A stretch of 64,000 nt of DNA from CAVPLM01 sp963713545 (GCA_963713545.1 CAVQME010000011.1:93007-157006); one strand, 5' to 3'; shown: positions 51,175-60,611, counted from the stretch's first letter. Notes: generated from the letters alone by a model not told the origin. A program made the numbers and translations.

Positions 51175-52155
51175 ATGGTAGGACAGCGTACAGCCCCAGT
51201 CCGGCGTGTGACCGAGCACTACAAGGCTCGTGTCAGGCTTCCGCTCTTCACTCTTATAGCCCTCCTGGGACCCCTGTTCTCGGGGATTCGCTCGAGCTAC
51301 GTCTGGATCGTTTATGTCATCTTCGTGATCCTATACTCGCTCTGGGCTCTACGTCTTTCCCGCTCTTTCTCGAACGACCGTCGGCTCGGCTACCTCTTGT
51401 GCCTCACCGACACCGCCATCCTGCTGCCGCTGCTCGTCTGGAGTTCCGCGGCCGCGCTGCAGATACTCCTGGCCTTGGTGTGTGTGGCTGGGCTTGTCTT
51501 CACGTACGAAGCCGATCGATCCCGGGCCAAGAACCGCGCGACGACGGACGGAGAGATCCAGGTCATGCGGGGTCCATCAGCCAAGGACTGGCGGGCCAAC
51601 GGCAGGCGCTCAGAAGAGCCCAGTGCGGAAACACGCCTGGAGCGCGCGGTGCGGACCCGCCTGCAGGTCTTCACGGCGACCGGGGCAAGGTTCGGGCTGG
51701 TGGTCCTCCGCATCGCCCGGTTCGAGGAAGTCGCTCCCTACTACGGCGAGGAGACCTCAGAGAGGCTTGTCTCCGCTGTGAGCAGACGGGGGCTTCGGCT
51801 CCTGGGCCCCGACGCCCAGCATTTCTCTCTCCAGGGAGGGAAAGTGGCCTTTCTCTTCGAGACGGAACCTCGCGCGCTGCAGGGACACGCTCGCTACGAA
51901 AACGGTTTCGCCTGGAGTGATCCCTACGACGTAGAAGGCCTGGCCATGACGCTCGGGCGCAAGGTGTGCGAACACCTGATAGACGGGCATCGAGTGGAGT
52001 GCGTGGTGGGGTGGGCCGCGGCGCCGGCCGACGGTCTGACCGCCGACGATCTCCGGTATGTAGCGGAAACGGGAGCTCAGAGCACGGCTGCCTTCCGGCG
52101 GGTCGCGGGGACTTCCGTACCCGCGACCGACCGGGCGCGGGCGGCCACCGGATAG
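51175..52155 (+). CDS. membrane protein with degenerate GGDEF-like domain
   Basis: A 326-residue protein. Three to four hydrophobic helices occupy residues ~20-110 (PLFTLIALLGPLF, YVWIVYVIFVILYSLWAL, YLLCLTDTAILLPLLVW, ALQILLALVCVAGLVF). A soluble part follows with RLERAVRTRLQVFTATGARFGLVVLRIARFEEVAPYYGEETSERLVSAVSRRG and QGGKVAFLFETE, which aligns with the GGDEF loop of diguanylate cyclases but lacks the DEF acidic residues. It is therefore probably inactive as a cyclase and may be a sensor. GAGGACAC precedes the ATG. Confidence 0.6.
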   Translation: MVGQRTAPVRRVTEHYKARVRLPLFTLIALLGPLFSGIRSSYVWIVYVIFVILYSLWALRLSRSFSNDRRLGYLLCLTDTAILLPLLVWSSAAALQILLALVCVAGLVFTYEADRSRAKNRATTDGEIQVMRGPSAKDWRANGRRSEEPSAETRLERAVRTRLQVFTATGARFGLVVLRIARFEEVAPYYGEETSERLVSAVSRRGLRLLGPDAQHFSLQGGKVAFLFETEPRALQGHARYENGFAWSDPYDVEGLAMTLGRKVCEHLIDGHRVECVVGWAAAPADGLTADDLRYVAETGAQSTAAFRRVAGTSVPATDRARAATG

Positions 52156-52251
52156 CGCCAGCCTTCCGGCCAGCCTTCCGCCGGCCTTCCAGCCGGACCG
52201 CCTCAATGGTCCCGACGGGTCTCAGGTGAGGGCTGTGGTAGAGTTCCTCGC

Positions 52252-53220
52252 ATGAGCGACCCGGCCGGCACCCAGATGGATCGAGGGACACTCCGCGCCA
52301 AGACGATCGGCGTGCTTATGGGCGGTCTGTCCGGCGAGCGGGAGATCTCCCTGCGCTCAGGGGAGAACTGCCTTCGAGCCCTGGTCTCTCGGGGGTATCG
52401 GGCGGTGCCTGTCGACGCGCTGCGGGACGTGGGCCGTCGCCTGGAGAAGGCCCAGGTCGAGGTAGCATTCCTTGCTCTCCACGGGCGCTACGGCGAGGAC
52501 GGCACCATCCAGGGATTGCTGGAGATGATGGGCATCCCCTACACGGGCTCAGGCGTCCTGGCGTCTGCCCTGGGGATGAACAAGATCGCCTCTAAGAAGG
52601 TGGTTTTGGGGAGCGGGGTGCCTACCCCCGACTACTTGGAGATCGAGCGCGACGAGACGGCGGCAGTGGCCGCTGCGCGGATCGAGACGATGCTCGGCCT
52701 ACCCGTGATGCTCAAACCGGTCACGGAAGGCTCGAGTCTCGGAGTGTTCAAGTGCAAAGAGACCGGCGACCTCGAGGCGTGCATCGACCAGACTCGGGCG
52801 GAGTTCGGGGCGATCTTCGTCGAACGGTTCGTGGCCGGCCGGGAGATCACCGTAGGGGTGCTGGTACGGAACGGGCGGCCGGAGGCCCTGCCCATCCTGG
52901 AGTTGGTGCCGAAGAACGAGTTCTACGACTTCGAAGCCAAGTACACCGAGGGGATGACCGAGTTCATCCTTCCGGCCCGCCTCGAACCTGCCGTGTATGC
53001 CGAGGCGCAGCGGGTGGCGGTGGCCGCCTTCGACGCCATCGGCTGCCGTGGCTACGCTCGGGTGGACATGATGGTGGACGGGTCCGGGGTGCCCTGGTTC
53101 GTGGAGGTCAACACGCTACCCGGGATGACGGAACTGTCAGACTTGCCGGCCCAGGCGCAGGCGGCGGGTCTCTCCTACGAAGACCTGGTGGAGACCATCC
53201 TCCTCACGGCCGGCATCTGA
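52252..53220 (+). CDS. ddl: D-alanine--D-alanine ligase
   Basis: A 322-residue ATP-grasp ligase making D-Ala-D-Ala for peptidoglycan. IGVLMGGLSGEREISLRSGENC is the family N-terminus. HGRYGEDGTIQGLLEMMGIPYTGSGVLASALGMNK and MLKPVTEGSSLGV carry substrate and ATP contacts. The C-terminal GYARVDMMV...VEVNTLPGMTE holds the metal ligands. It indicates a peptidoglycan wall. Two ATGs (52252 and 52276) are possible starts. It is followed 13 bases later by the amidohydrolase gene. Confidence 0.95.
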   Translation: MSDPAGTQMDRGTLRAKTIGVLMGGLSGEREISLRSGENCLRALVSRGYRAVPVDALRDVGRRLEKAQVEVAFLALHGRYGEDGTIQGLLEMMGIPYTGSGVLASALGMNKIASKKVVLGSGVPTPDYLEIERDETAAVAAARIETMLGLPVMLKPVTEGSSLGVFKCKETGDLEACIDQTRAEFGAIFVERFVAGREITVGVLVRNGRPEALPILELVPKNEFYDFEAKYTEGMTEFILPARLEPAVYAEAQRVAVAAFDAIGCRGYARVDMMVDGSGVPWFVEVNTLPGMTELSDLPAQAQAAGLSYEDLVETILLTAGI

Positions 53221-53233
53221 GGTCGACAGCACG

Positions 53234-54115
53234 ATGGTCGAAGCCCATCTCGTGGACGCCCACGTCCACATCTTCCCCGAGGAGATCGTCCGAGGTCGGG
53301 AAGCTTACTTGGAGCTGGACGATTGGTTCGGCCTCCTGTACGGTTCACCCGACGCGCGCATGGTCACGGCCGACGATGTGGTGGCCCAGATGGACGATGC
53401 CGGCGTGGAGATGTCTGTCGTCTTCGGCTTCGCCTTCCGGGATCAAGGGCTGTGCCGCATGGTCAACGACTACGTGATCGAGGCGGTGACGCGACACCCC
53501 GGCCGGCTGGCCGGTCTGGCCTGCGTCTCTCCCGATGCTTCGGGAGCGGCCGGGGAGCTGGAGCGCTGCCTGGATCTCGGCCTGAGAGGCTGCGGCGAAC
53601 TGATGCCCGACGGCCAGGGCTTCGGTGGCACTTGGGGCGCCGGCGGTGGAGCCAGGGGTGGGGACGCCCGTCGTTTCGGCGGACTCGCGGACGTGGCCGG
53701 GTGTCTGCGGGAGCGCGGTCTGCCGCTCCTCCTGCATGCCAACGAGCCGGTGGGCCACCACTACGCGGGCAAGGGGGACTTCACTCCGGAGGCCTGCTTC
53801 GCCGTGGCCGAGGCCTTTCCTGAGCTCACGATAGTGCTCGCGCACATGGGCGGGGGGCTTTTCCTGTACGAGCTGATGCCGGAAGTGCGTGGGGCCTTGG
53901 GCCACGTTTACTACGACACCTCGGCGATCCCTTATCTGTATCGTCCTGAGGTCTATTCGGTGGCGGTCTCGTGCGCGGGGCAGGAGAAGATCATCTTCGG
54001 CAGCGATTATCCCCTGCTTCCCCCGGGAAGATACCGGGAAGGACTGGACCGGTTGGGCCCGGGTGCCCGCTTGGCCGTGTCCGCCGGCAACGCGCGAAGG
54101 GTGTTCTCGCTGTGA
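53234..54115 (+). CDS. amidohydrolase family protein (ACMSD-like)
   Basis: A 293-residue metal-dependent TIM-barrel hydrolase or decarboxylase. Metal ligands are visible in VDAHVHIFPEE (HxH), LLLHANEPVGHHY, IVLAHMGGGLF and IIFGSDYPLLPPGRY (final Asp). It resembles the amidohydrolase_2 group that includes ACMSD and related decarboxylases; the substrate is unknown. Gly-rich insertion at GGTWGAGGGARGGDARRFGG. Its stop overlaps the larB GTG (GTGA). Confidence 0.83.
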   Translation: MVEAHLVDAHVHIFPEEIVRGREAYLELDDWFGLLYGSPDARMVTADDVVAQMDDAGVEMSVVFGFAFRDQGLCRMVNDYVIEAVTRHPGRLAGLACVSPDASGAAGELERCLDLGLRGCGELMPDGQGFGGTWGAGGGARGGDARRFGGLADVAGCLRERGLPLLLHANEPVGHHYAGKGDFTPEACFAVAEAFPELTIVLAHMGGGLFLYELMPEVRGALGHVYYDTSAIPYLYRPEVYSVAVSCAGQEKIIFGSDYPLLPPGRYREGLDRLGPGARLAVSAGNARRVFSL

Positions 54116-54924
54116 ACGAAGGCGTCGACCACAGTCACGACCTGCAGAGACTCCTCGAGGAGCTGGTGGCCGGCGACGCCGGTCTGGAGGACGTTCTGCA
54201 GCGGCTGCGACTCCTGCAGGTCGCCCACCTGGGAGAGTTCGCTCGCCTGGACATGAACCGGGACCTGCGCAAAGGGGTGCCGGAGGTCGTCTACGCGCCC
54301 CGCAAGAGCGACGCCGAACTGGAGGCCATCACGCGCCGCTTTCTCACCGAGCGCGGGCTGGCGCTGGTCAGCCGCCTGGAGGCGTCGCGAGCCGCGACGC
54401 TCGGGCTGGCGCTGACCAGCGACCCTGTCTCCCTGGACGGTCTGAGCTTCGACTACAACGAGACGGCAGGTGTGCTGTCCGCCCGCATGCCTACCTATCG
54501 TCCGCCGGAAGAACGAGGCTGCATCGGCCTTCTGACCGCGGGGACCTCCGACATTCCTGTCGCCGAGGAGGCTGCGCTCGTGGCCGTTCACATGGGCTGC
54601 AGAGTGGAGAAGGGCTACGACGCGGGAGTGGCGGGGATCCACCGGCTCCTCGAGCCGCTCACCCGGATGCTCGAGAGAGGAGCGGATGTGCTGGTGGTAG
54701 CAGCCGGCATGGAAGGAGCGCTGCCTTCGGTGGTGGCCGGACTGGTGGACCTACCGGTGATAGGGGTACCGACATCCACGGGGTACGGCATGGGCGGCGG
54801 CGGCACAGCCGCGCTTTACTCGATACTGCAGAGCTGCTCACCTGGTCTGGTGGCCGTGAACATCGACAACGGGGTGGGAGCGGGGGCAGCCGCGGCGCTG
54901 ATCGCGCGCAGGCGCCCAGGTTGA
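54112..54924 (+). CDS. larB: nickel-pincer cofactor biosynthesis protein LarB
   Basis: A 270-residue PurE-related enzyme that carboxylates and hydrolyses nicotinic acid adenine dinucleotide to start the nickel pincer nucleotide of lactate racemase. Visible blocks are VVYAPRKSDAEL, GLLTAGTSDIPVAEEAAL, CRVEKGYDAGVAGIHRLL, LVVAAGMEGALPSVVAGLVDLPVIGVPTSTGYG and NIDNGVGAGAAAALI. GTG 54112 overlaps the previous stop. No larC, larE or larA lies in the window, which is unusual. Confidence 0.93.
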   Translation: MNEGVDHSHDLQRLLEELVAGDAGLEDVLQRLRLLQVAHLGEFARLDMNRDLRKGVPEVVYAPRKSDAELEAITRRFLTERGLALVSRLEASRAATLGLALTSDPVSLDGLSFDYNETAGVLSARMPTYRPPEERGCIGLLTAGTSDIPVAEEAALVAVHMGCRVEKGYDAGVAGIHRLLEPLTRMLERGADVLVVAAGMEGALPSVVAGLVDLPVIGVPTSTGYGMGGGGTAALYSILQSCSPGLVAVNIDNGVGAGAAAALIARRRPG

Positions 54925-54942
54925 GCGACCCGGGGAGGGATC

Positions 54943-55218
54943 ATGGAGATCGGACCGCAGGATGAGCCCCGGATCCAGATCGAGGACGAGGAGCCGATCC
55001 CTATAGCGCACGCGGTCATCGAGAGGGACGTGCTGCAGACGCGGCTTCGTCGGCCGATCACCGCAGAGGGCGCGCCCGTCGAGCTCCCGGTAGGGGCCCG
55101 TGTCACTCTTTACGAGGGACCCTCGGTGGTGTTCGTCGGGCTGGTGGAAGAAGACCAGAGCGTCATCGATCTGCTGTCGGCGCAGGCAGACGACACCGAC
55201 GAGTTCGAGACCATCTGA
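54943..55218 (+). CDS. hypothetical 91-residue acidic protein
   Basis: A small soluble protein I do not recognise. It is acidic (DEPRIQIEDEEPIPIAHAV at the N-terminus; EEDQSVIDLLSAQADDTDEFETI at the C-terminus) with a short beta-like core (GARVTLYEGPSVVFVGLVEE). The ATG follows GGGAGGGATC. It lies 18 bases after larB, so it may be cotranscribed. No function can be inferred. Confidence 0.55.
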   Translation: MEIGPQDEPRIQIEDEEPIPIAHAVIERDVLQTRLRRPITAEGAPVELPVGARVTLYEGPSVVFVGLVEEDQSVIDLLSAQADDTDEFETI

Positions 55219-55277
55219 CCGGCTCGACCGGCGAGCCCGGCGGGGGCGCCGGACATCCGGTGCCGAATGATCTTGGC

Positions 55278-56519
55278 CTAGGCAAAAGGTGCCGGGGGCT
55301 CTGGGCGCAGACCGAGATGGAACTCCAGGTGATCCGCGATACGCGCCGCCGCCCGGCCGTCACCATACGGGTTGACCGCGGTCGCCATCGCCCGGTAGCG
55401 CTCGGGGTCGGTGAGGAGTAACGCGAGTTCCCGCACGATGGCCGTCGTCTCCGTCCCCACCAGCCGGGCGGTGCCGGCCTCGATACCCTCGGGCCGTTCG
55501 GTGGTGTCGCGCATGACCAAGACCGGCTTGCCGAGCGTGGGGGCTTCCTCCTGGATCCCCCCGGAGTCCGTGATCACGACGTCCACGGCCTTCATGAGGT
55601 GGACGAAGGCCGGGTAGGGGAGCGGCTCGGTGAAGACGACCTGCTTCACTCCGCCCAGAACGCCCCGGAAGGTCTTTCGAACCAGCGGGTTGAGATGGAT
55701 GGGGAAGATGAAGGTGGTGTCCGGCAACTGCTCGCTCACCCGCTTGATGGCCTGTGCCACCCGTTCCATGGGCATCCCCCAGCTCTCCCGCCGGTGGACG
55801 GTCACCAGCACTTTCGGTCCGGTCCGGTCGAGGGCGAGGGCGACGCGGCGCTCCCACGCGGGCGGAGCGGTCGCGGCCGTGGCGAGCAGGGCGTCGATGA
55901 CCGTGTTGCCGGTCACGAGGATCCCCTCGGGAGTGGCGTCCTCGCGCAGCAGGGCGGCGCGGGCCGCGGTCGTAGGGGCGTAGTGGATGGCGGCCAGCCG
56001 GTCGGCCAGCCGCCGGTTCATCTCCTCGGGGTAAGGGCTGTAGATGTTGTCGGTGCGGAGACCGGCCTCCACGTGCGCTACCGGGACCATGCGGTAGTAG
56101 GCGGCGAGGGCGGCCGCGAACGTGGTGGTGGTGTCTCCGTGCACGATCACCAGATCGGGCTTGGCCGCATCGAGAAGGGGGTCGATACCGCTCAAGACTG
56201 CCGAGGTAATGTGCCCTAGCGACTGGCGCTCGCGCATGATCTTGAGGTCGTGGTCCACGGGGAGCGAGAATGCCTCGATCACCTGGTCGAGCATCTCCCG
56301 GTGCTGGCCCGTGAGGCAGGTGATGACTCGGAAGACCCCGCGGCGCTGCAACTCGAGCACCACCGGAGCCATCTTGATGGCCTCGGGGCGGGTCCCGAAT
56401 GTCACGAAGACCGTGGGCCTGCGGCCGCCGGTACCGGCTATGCCGGCCGGGTCGGCGGCCTGATGGCCGGTCGCGGTCGAGGCGCCCGGGCGAGAGTCAG
56501 CGGTCACGTCGCCTGCCAC
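55278..56519 (-). CDS. wecB: UDP-N-acetylglucosamine 2-epimerase (non-hydrolysing)
   Basis: A 413-residue GT-B-like epimerase making UDP-ManNAc for surface polysaccharides. FVTFGTRPEAIKMAPVV, HGDTTTTFAAALAAYYRMVPVAHVEAGLRT, TVHRRESWG and VVITDSGGIQEEAPTLGKPVLVMRDTTERPE are diagnostic. The GTG start is followed by a ~33-residue Ala/Gly-rich leader. It is convergent to the orphan gene on the left and divergent from the DUF4330 gene on the right. The GT26 domain at the window end belongs to the family that often uses UDP-ManNAc-type donors. Confidence 0.94.
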   Translation of the reverse strand: MAGDVTADSRPGASTATGHQAADPAGIAGTGGRRPTVFVTFGTRPEAIKMAPVVLELQRRGVFRVITCLTGQHREMLDQVIEAFSLPVDHDLKIMRERQSLGHITSAVLSGIDPLLDAAKPDLVIVHGDTTTTFAAALAAYYRMVPVAHVEAGLRTDNIYSPYPEEMNRRLADRLAAIHYAPTTAARAALLREDATPEGILVTGNTVIDALLATAATAPPAWERRVALALDRTGPKVLVTVHRRESWGMPMERVAQAIKRVSEQLPDTTFIFPIHLNPLVRKTFRGVLGGVKQVVFTEPLPYPAFVHLMKAVDVVITDSGGIQEEAPTLGKPVLVMRDTTERPEGIEAGTARLVGTETTAIVRELALLLTDPERYRAMATAVNPYGDGRAAARIADHLEFHLGLRPEPPAPFA

Positions 56520-56690
56520 AAGTGTCCTCCGGGGTGTCCTTTGGGCCTCATCGACTCCTGCAGGGACTCTAGCCCAGCGTCAGGCTAAGAGCAAGCGGGG
56601 CGACACGGCCCGTAGTGGGCAGCAAAAGGCTATTCCGATAGAATTCCGAAGACTAGATGCGCCGAGACAACTATCTGAAGGACGGTGGCG

Positions 56691-57194
56691 ATGGCCCGCT
56701 TTCTCGATGAACGGGGACGCATCTTCGGCAAGGTGAACGTCGTCGACATCCTCGTCCTTCTCGTCATCATCGCGGTGGTCGCCTTTGCGGTGGTCCGCTT
56801 CACCGGGGCCAGTGCTGAGTCGGTACCGCTCAAAGTCACCTACACCGCGGAGGAAGTGCGCCAACTGACCGTCGATGCGATCGAAGACGTGGTCGACGTG
56901 AACGGGACGGTGAGGGATGAAGGGGGCACGGTTCTCGGTAAGGTTGACAGTGTGGAGGTGACGCCCACAGAAGTGGAGTACATGACACCTCAAGGTCAAC
57001 TGGAAGCCTTCGATTCGCCCATCTTCAAGGACGTCAAGATCGTCGTCCGGGGGGAGGGTTCCATGTCCGGTGAAACCAAGCGCATCGGCAGCGTCCCCAT
57101 GCGGGTGGGAAGGAAGATCACCCTGATCGGCAGCGGGTTCGAGGTCCAGACGGTGATCTGGAAGGTCCTCTCGGGCGAGGAGGCCCTGAAGTAG
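56691..57194 (+). CDS. DUF4330 family membrane-anchored protein
   Basis: A 167-residue protein: a short cytoplasmic start (MARFLDERGRIFGKVNVVDI), one transmembrane helix (LVLLVIIAVVAFAVVRF) and an extracytoplasmic beta domain typical of DUF4330. ATG 56691 has a GAAGGA ribosome-binding site at good spacing; GTG 56685 is less likely. DUF4330 genes often accompany polysaccharide export or assembly genes, as here, but their function is not established. Confidence 0.82.
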   Translation: MARFLDERGRIFGKVNVVDILVLLVIIAVVAFAVVRFTGASAESVPLKVTYTAEEVRQLTVDAIEDVVDVNGTVRDEGGTVLGKVDSVEVTPTEVEYMTPQGQLEAFDSPIFKDVKIVVRGEGSMSGETKRIGSVPMRVGRKITLIGSGFEVQTVIWKVLSGEEALK

Positions 57195-57239
57195 CGGGCG
57201 CGATCATGAAAGGAGCCCGGTCTTGAACGGGGCGCGGCC

Positions 57240-59315
57240 GTGAATGTAGTCGCGGACTCGCTGTCCTATCGAGCCCTGCGGCCCACCGGCTCCTGGGTCG
57301 GGTCTGCCGCGAGAGACTCCTGGGTGGGAAGGTTCTTCCTCTCGCTGACCGGCGCCCCCCGGCGGGCCTTCAGCGACAGCGAGGTCTTCGGTCTGCGGCG
57401 CAGCGGGTCGCACGAGTTGGAGAGGACCGGACATCCCTCGAGCGTGCTGGTCATCTCTCGGCCCTACCACTGGCTGCGCGCCTCGATCGGTGACCGCGTC
57501 GCCGGTGTCCGACCGCGGGGCACGTGGTTCGCAGAGGGCAGGTGGGTGCTCGTGCTGGGCGCGGGCGTCTTTGCCCTTGGTTGCGGTCGTATCGCCGCTC
57601 TTGCCGCAGAGGGGGTTAGCACCGACGAAGCCGGCTTGGCTCTGGCCGCACCCGGGCTGATCCTGGTGCCGGCCGCTCTGTTGGTGGTGATCGGATCGCT
57701 GTTGTTTTTAGCCGGCCCCCGCGCAGTGTCGGCGACGCGAACCAGCGCGGTGGCGCGCTGGGCCGAATGGTTTGGTCGATCGGTGGTGGAGGGCCGGGCG
57801 ACGGGTGAGGCGCCGGCCGACTTGCGTGGGGCCACGCATGCCAGGGTCGAGGATCCCGCGGCTCGGGTGTCGGACGAGGCCGGCCGTGCGGATCCGGGGG
57901 CGGTGCCCGTGTGGCGGCATTTGGCCGGCCCGCTCGGACTCGGCGTGGTCCTGGCGGCGGCTGCCGGACTGGTGGGCGGATTGACCTACGGTTCCGGCGC
58001 CTTCTTCGTGGTGATGTTCGCCGCTGCGGTGTGCTTCCTCGCCCTCCTGCTCTGGCGGCCCGAGGCTCTGCTCCTTGTGGTCGCCCTGTTCCCTTGGGTG
58101 GACTGGATGGCGAGACGTGGCCTCGGCGGCCTGGGTGCGGTCTGGGACGATGCCTTGCTCATCCTGGCCATGATCCTGCTCTTGTGGTGCGTGATAGTGC
58201 GCAAACGCTCGGAGCTATGGACCGTCCCCATCGCTTTGCCGACGCTCCTGGCCTTCGCTGCGGCCATCGGCTCGGTGGTGATACGCGAGGTGCCGGGGGA
58301 CGTCGCGTTTTTTGCCCTGCGGGTGTTGTTCCAACCGATACTCTTCTACTTCCTGGGCTTCCTCTTTCCCAAGAACAAACGGGTGGTGCAGTGGGTGGTG
58401 GCGGCCTTCCTCCTGGCCGGACTGGCGCTTGCTCTGCATGGGCTGTTCCAATACGCGACCAACGCTCCCATGCCCACTCGCTGGATCGATCAACGTGAGG
58501 TGGGAAGCATCTCGACGCGGGCCTACTCGATCATCGGGAACCCCAACGGACTGGCCGCCTTTCTGCTCCTTGGGGCCCTGCTTTCTCTGAGTCTCGCTCT
58601 CACCAGCGGACTCACGCGGCTCCAGCGGGCCGCGATGGCCGTCGTGTGCGTCGTGCACTTGGCCGGAGTGGCGGTGACCTTCGGCCGGGGGGCGTGGCTG
58701 GGCCTGGGGGCCGGGCTACTGGCCCTCCTTATCCTGGCGCACCGGCGCTACTTCGTCGCCCTGGTGGCAGCCGGTGTCCTGGGTTGGTTCGTCATACCTC
58801 AGCAGTTCATCAATCGGCTCACCTTCGCCTTCAGCTCCACGTACATCGCCAAGAGCCTCACTGCGGGACGGCTCTACGTCTGGAAGATGGCCCTCGGCGA
58901 CATCGCCGCCCACCCCCTGTTCGGGGTGGGTCTGGGCACGTTCGGAGGCACCAGCGCCACGTTGTTCAGTTTCAGCCGGCTATGGGTCGACAACTTCTAC
59001 CTGCAACTGGGCGCCGAGGGGGGCCTGCTTCTGCTCGCATTCTTCCTATGGGTGCTCGTGCGGGGAGCCAAGGGTCTGCTCAAGGGTCACGCGGATACCT
59101 CGGATCCCTACCTTCGTGGTCTCACTGCGGGAGTGTTCGCGGGCTGGGTCGCCGTCGCCGTCGCCAACGTCACTGCCAGCGTGTGGGAGACCTTGGTAGT
59201 GGGCGTGGGATTCTGGTTCCTGGCCGGGCTGGCGACCTCGGCGGTGCTGCACTCGAGCGAGGTCAGCACGGCGGGCGAGGGCTCGGGAGCCACAGTGGTC
59301 GAGGAGCGCGCGTGA
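57240..59315 (+). CDS. O-antigen ligase/polymerase-like membrane protein
   Basis: A 691-residue multi-pass membrane protein with about 12 hydrophobic segments. The C-terminal half carries the O-antigen ligase (Wzy/WaaL) region: AYSIIGNPNGLAAFLLLG, GRGAWLGLGAGLLALLIL and HPLFGVGLGTFGGTSA, where the loop Arg and His are likely functional. The N-terminal ~240 residues are extra compared with typical ligases and include two helices and a soluble part. It polymerises or attaches surface glycans. The start (GTG) is uncertain. Its stop overlaps the next start (TGATG). Confidence 0.82.
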   Translation: MNVVADSLSYRALRPTGSWVGSAARDSWVGRFFLSLTGAPRRAFSDSEVFGLRRSGSHELERTGHPSSVLVISRPYHWLRASIGDRVAGVRPRGTWFAEGRWVLVLGAGVFALGCGRIAALAAEGVSTDEAGLALAAPGLILVPAALLVVIGSLLFLAGPRAVSATRTSAVARWAEWFGRSVVEGRATGEAPADLRGATHARVEDPAARVSDEAGRADPGAVPVWRHLAGPLGLGVVLAAAAGLVGGLTYGSGAFFVVMFAAAVCFLALLLWRPEALLLVVALFPWVDWMARRGLGGLGAVWDDALLILAMILLLWCVIVRKRSELWTVPIALPTLLAFAAAIGSVVIREVPGDVAFFALRVLFQPILFYFLGFLFPKNKRVVQWVVAAFLLAGLALALHGLFQYATNAPMPTRWIDQREVGSISTRAYSIIGNPNGLAAFLLLGALLSLSLALTSGLTRLQRAAMAVVCVVHLAGVAVTFGRGAWLGLGAGLLALLILAHRRYFVALVAAGVLGWFVIPQQFINRLTFAFSSTYIAKSLTAGRLYVWKMALGDIAAHPLFGVGLGTFGGTSATLFSFSRLWVDNFYLQLGAEGGLLLLAFFLWVLVRGAKGLLKGHADTSDPYLRGLTAGVFAGWVAVAVANVTASVWETLVVGVGFWFLAGLATSAVLHSSEVSTAGEGSGATVVEERA

Positions 59316-60611
59316 TGGGATTGCGCGTGCTCCATGTGATCGGGGGCGGGGACAGCGGCGGAGCGATGACCCACCTGCTGCCGCTCCTCTCCGCGCTGCA
59401 AAGGGCGGGGTGCGACGTCCACCTCCTGTGCCTAGGGGAGGGGAAGCTCGCCGAAGAGGCGTCGTGCCGCGGATCGTCGTGTGGCCGTGCTCGCGATGGG
59501 GCACGCCTGGGACGCGTCGGTGATCGGACCACTGCGCCGAATCTTGGCCGGCGGTCCGGCCGATCTCGACGCGGCGCTTGGCAGTGGCGCCGGATCTCTC
59601 TTGGAGAATGGGAGGCTCAAGCGATTGCTGTATCCCCGCTGGGACGTCGTCCACACGCACGGCATGAGAGCCAACCTGCCGGTGCGCCTACTGCTAAAGG
59701 GGCAGCACATCGTCAAGGAGCGGCAGAGCGGACCCTGTCTCTTCACTACGATCCATTCCGATCTGCGGCTCGACTACTCATCGTCGGGGCAGGCTCTTCT
59801 GTATCAAGGGCTCGACCGGGCCACGCTGCCGGCTGTCGACAGGATCATCTGCGTATCCGAGGCGCTTCGCAGGTTGCTTCTGGAACGCGGCTATCCGGCC
59901 GAACGGCTTCTGACCATCCGTTCGGGAATGGAGTCGCCCGAGGTGTCGGTGCCTGAGGCGTCCACGCCCGAGGTGGAAATGCGCGCGGACTCCGCGGCCG
60001 AAGCGACACAGACCCCGGGGGACGCGCGCGCAGGCACCAGAGTGGGCACGATCGCCCGGTTGGTGCCGGTCAAGGACATCGACCTCTTACTGGAGGTAGC
60101 AGGCCTTCTGCACCGAACCCAACCGGGAGTAGAGGTCGTGATCGTGGGGGAAGGCCCGGAACGGGACCGGCTCGAGGACCGGGCTCGGTCTCTGGGGCTT
60201 GGTGGGGCCGTGCGTTTCACCGGACGCAGGGACGACGTAGGCGCGATCATGGCCGGATTGGATGTCTACATGGTCACCTCGACCTTCGAAGGCGGGGTTT
60301 CGATGGCAGTGCTCGAGGCGATGGCCGCGGGTTTGCCGGTGGTCACGACCGCCGCCGGTGGTGTCGAGGAAGCGGTGATGGATGGGGAGACGGGCTTCGT
60401 GGTGACATGTGAGCAGGGGCGGGCCGCGCTCGCCGCCGCGCTGGCCGATCGGGCCGCCGCGCTGCTCGCAGACCCGCAGCTGCGGACTCACATGGGAGCG
60501 GCCGGAGCGCGGCGGGTGCGGGATGTCTTCGCGGTGGAGCGCACGGCTCAGGCTACTCTGCGCGCCTACGAGCGCTGTCTCGCCGCGCGGGGCACCTTGC
60601 CCCAGACCTGA
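59315..60611 (+). pseudogene. GT4 glycosyltransferase with a single-base frameshift near 59465
   Basis: The N-terminus MGLRVLHVIGGGDSGGAMTHLLPLLSALQRAG...LAEEAS is encoded from ATG 59315, which overlaps the previous stop. The rest, VAVLAMGHAWDASVIGPLRRI through the GT4 C-terminal domain (ARLVPVKDIDLLLEV, VGEGPERDRLEDRA, TSTFEGGVSMAVLEAMAAGLPVVT), is in another frame. Removing one base around 59465 joins them as EEAS-AADRRVAVLAMG. The length (1297 bases) is one more than a multiple of three. It may be a true frameshift, a sequencing error, or programmed slippage. The downstream part alone (from 59481) would encode 376 residues lacking the first Rossmann strand. Confidence 0.8.

Noticed and set aside
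58646..59956. A 436-residue open frame spanning the O-antigen ligase end and the frameshifted GT
   Set aside because: Only the portion from 59315 to about 59465 is real coding sequence (the GT N-terminus); the rest is shadow in the wrong frame.
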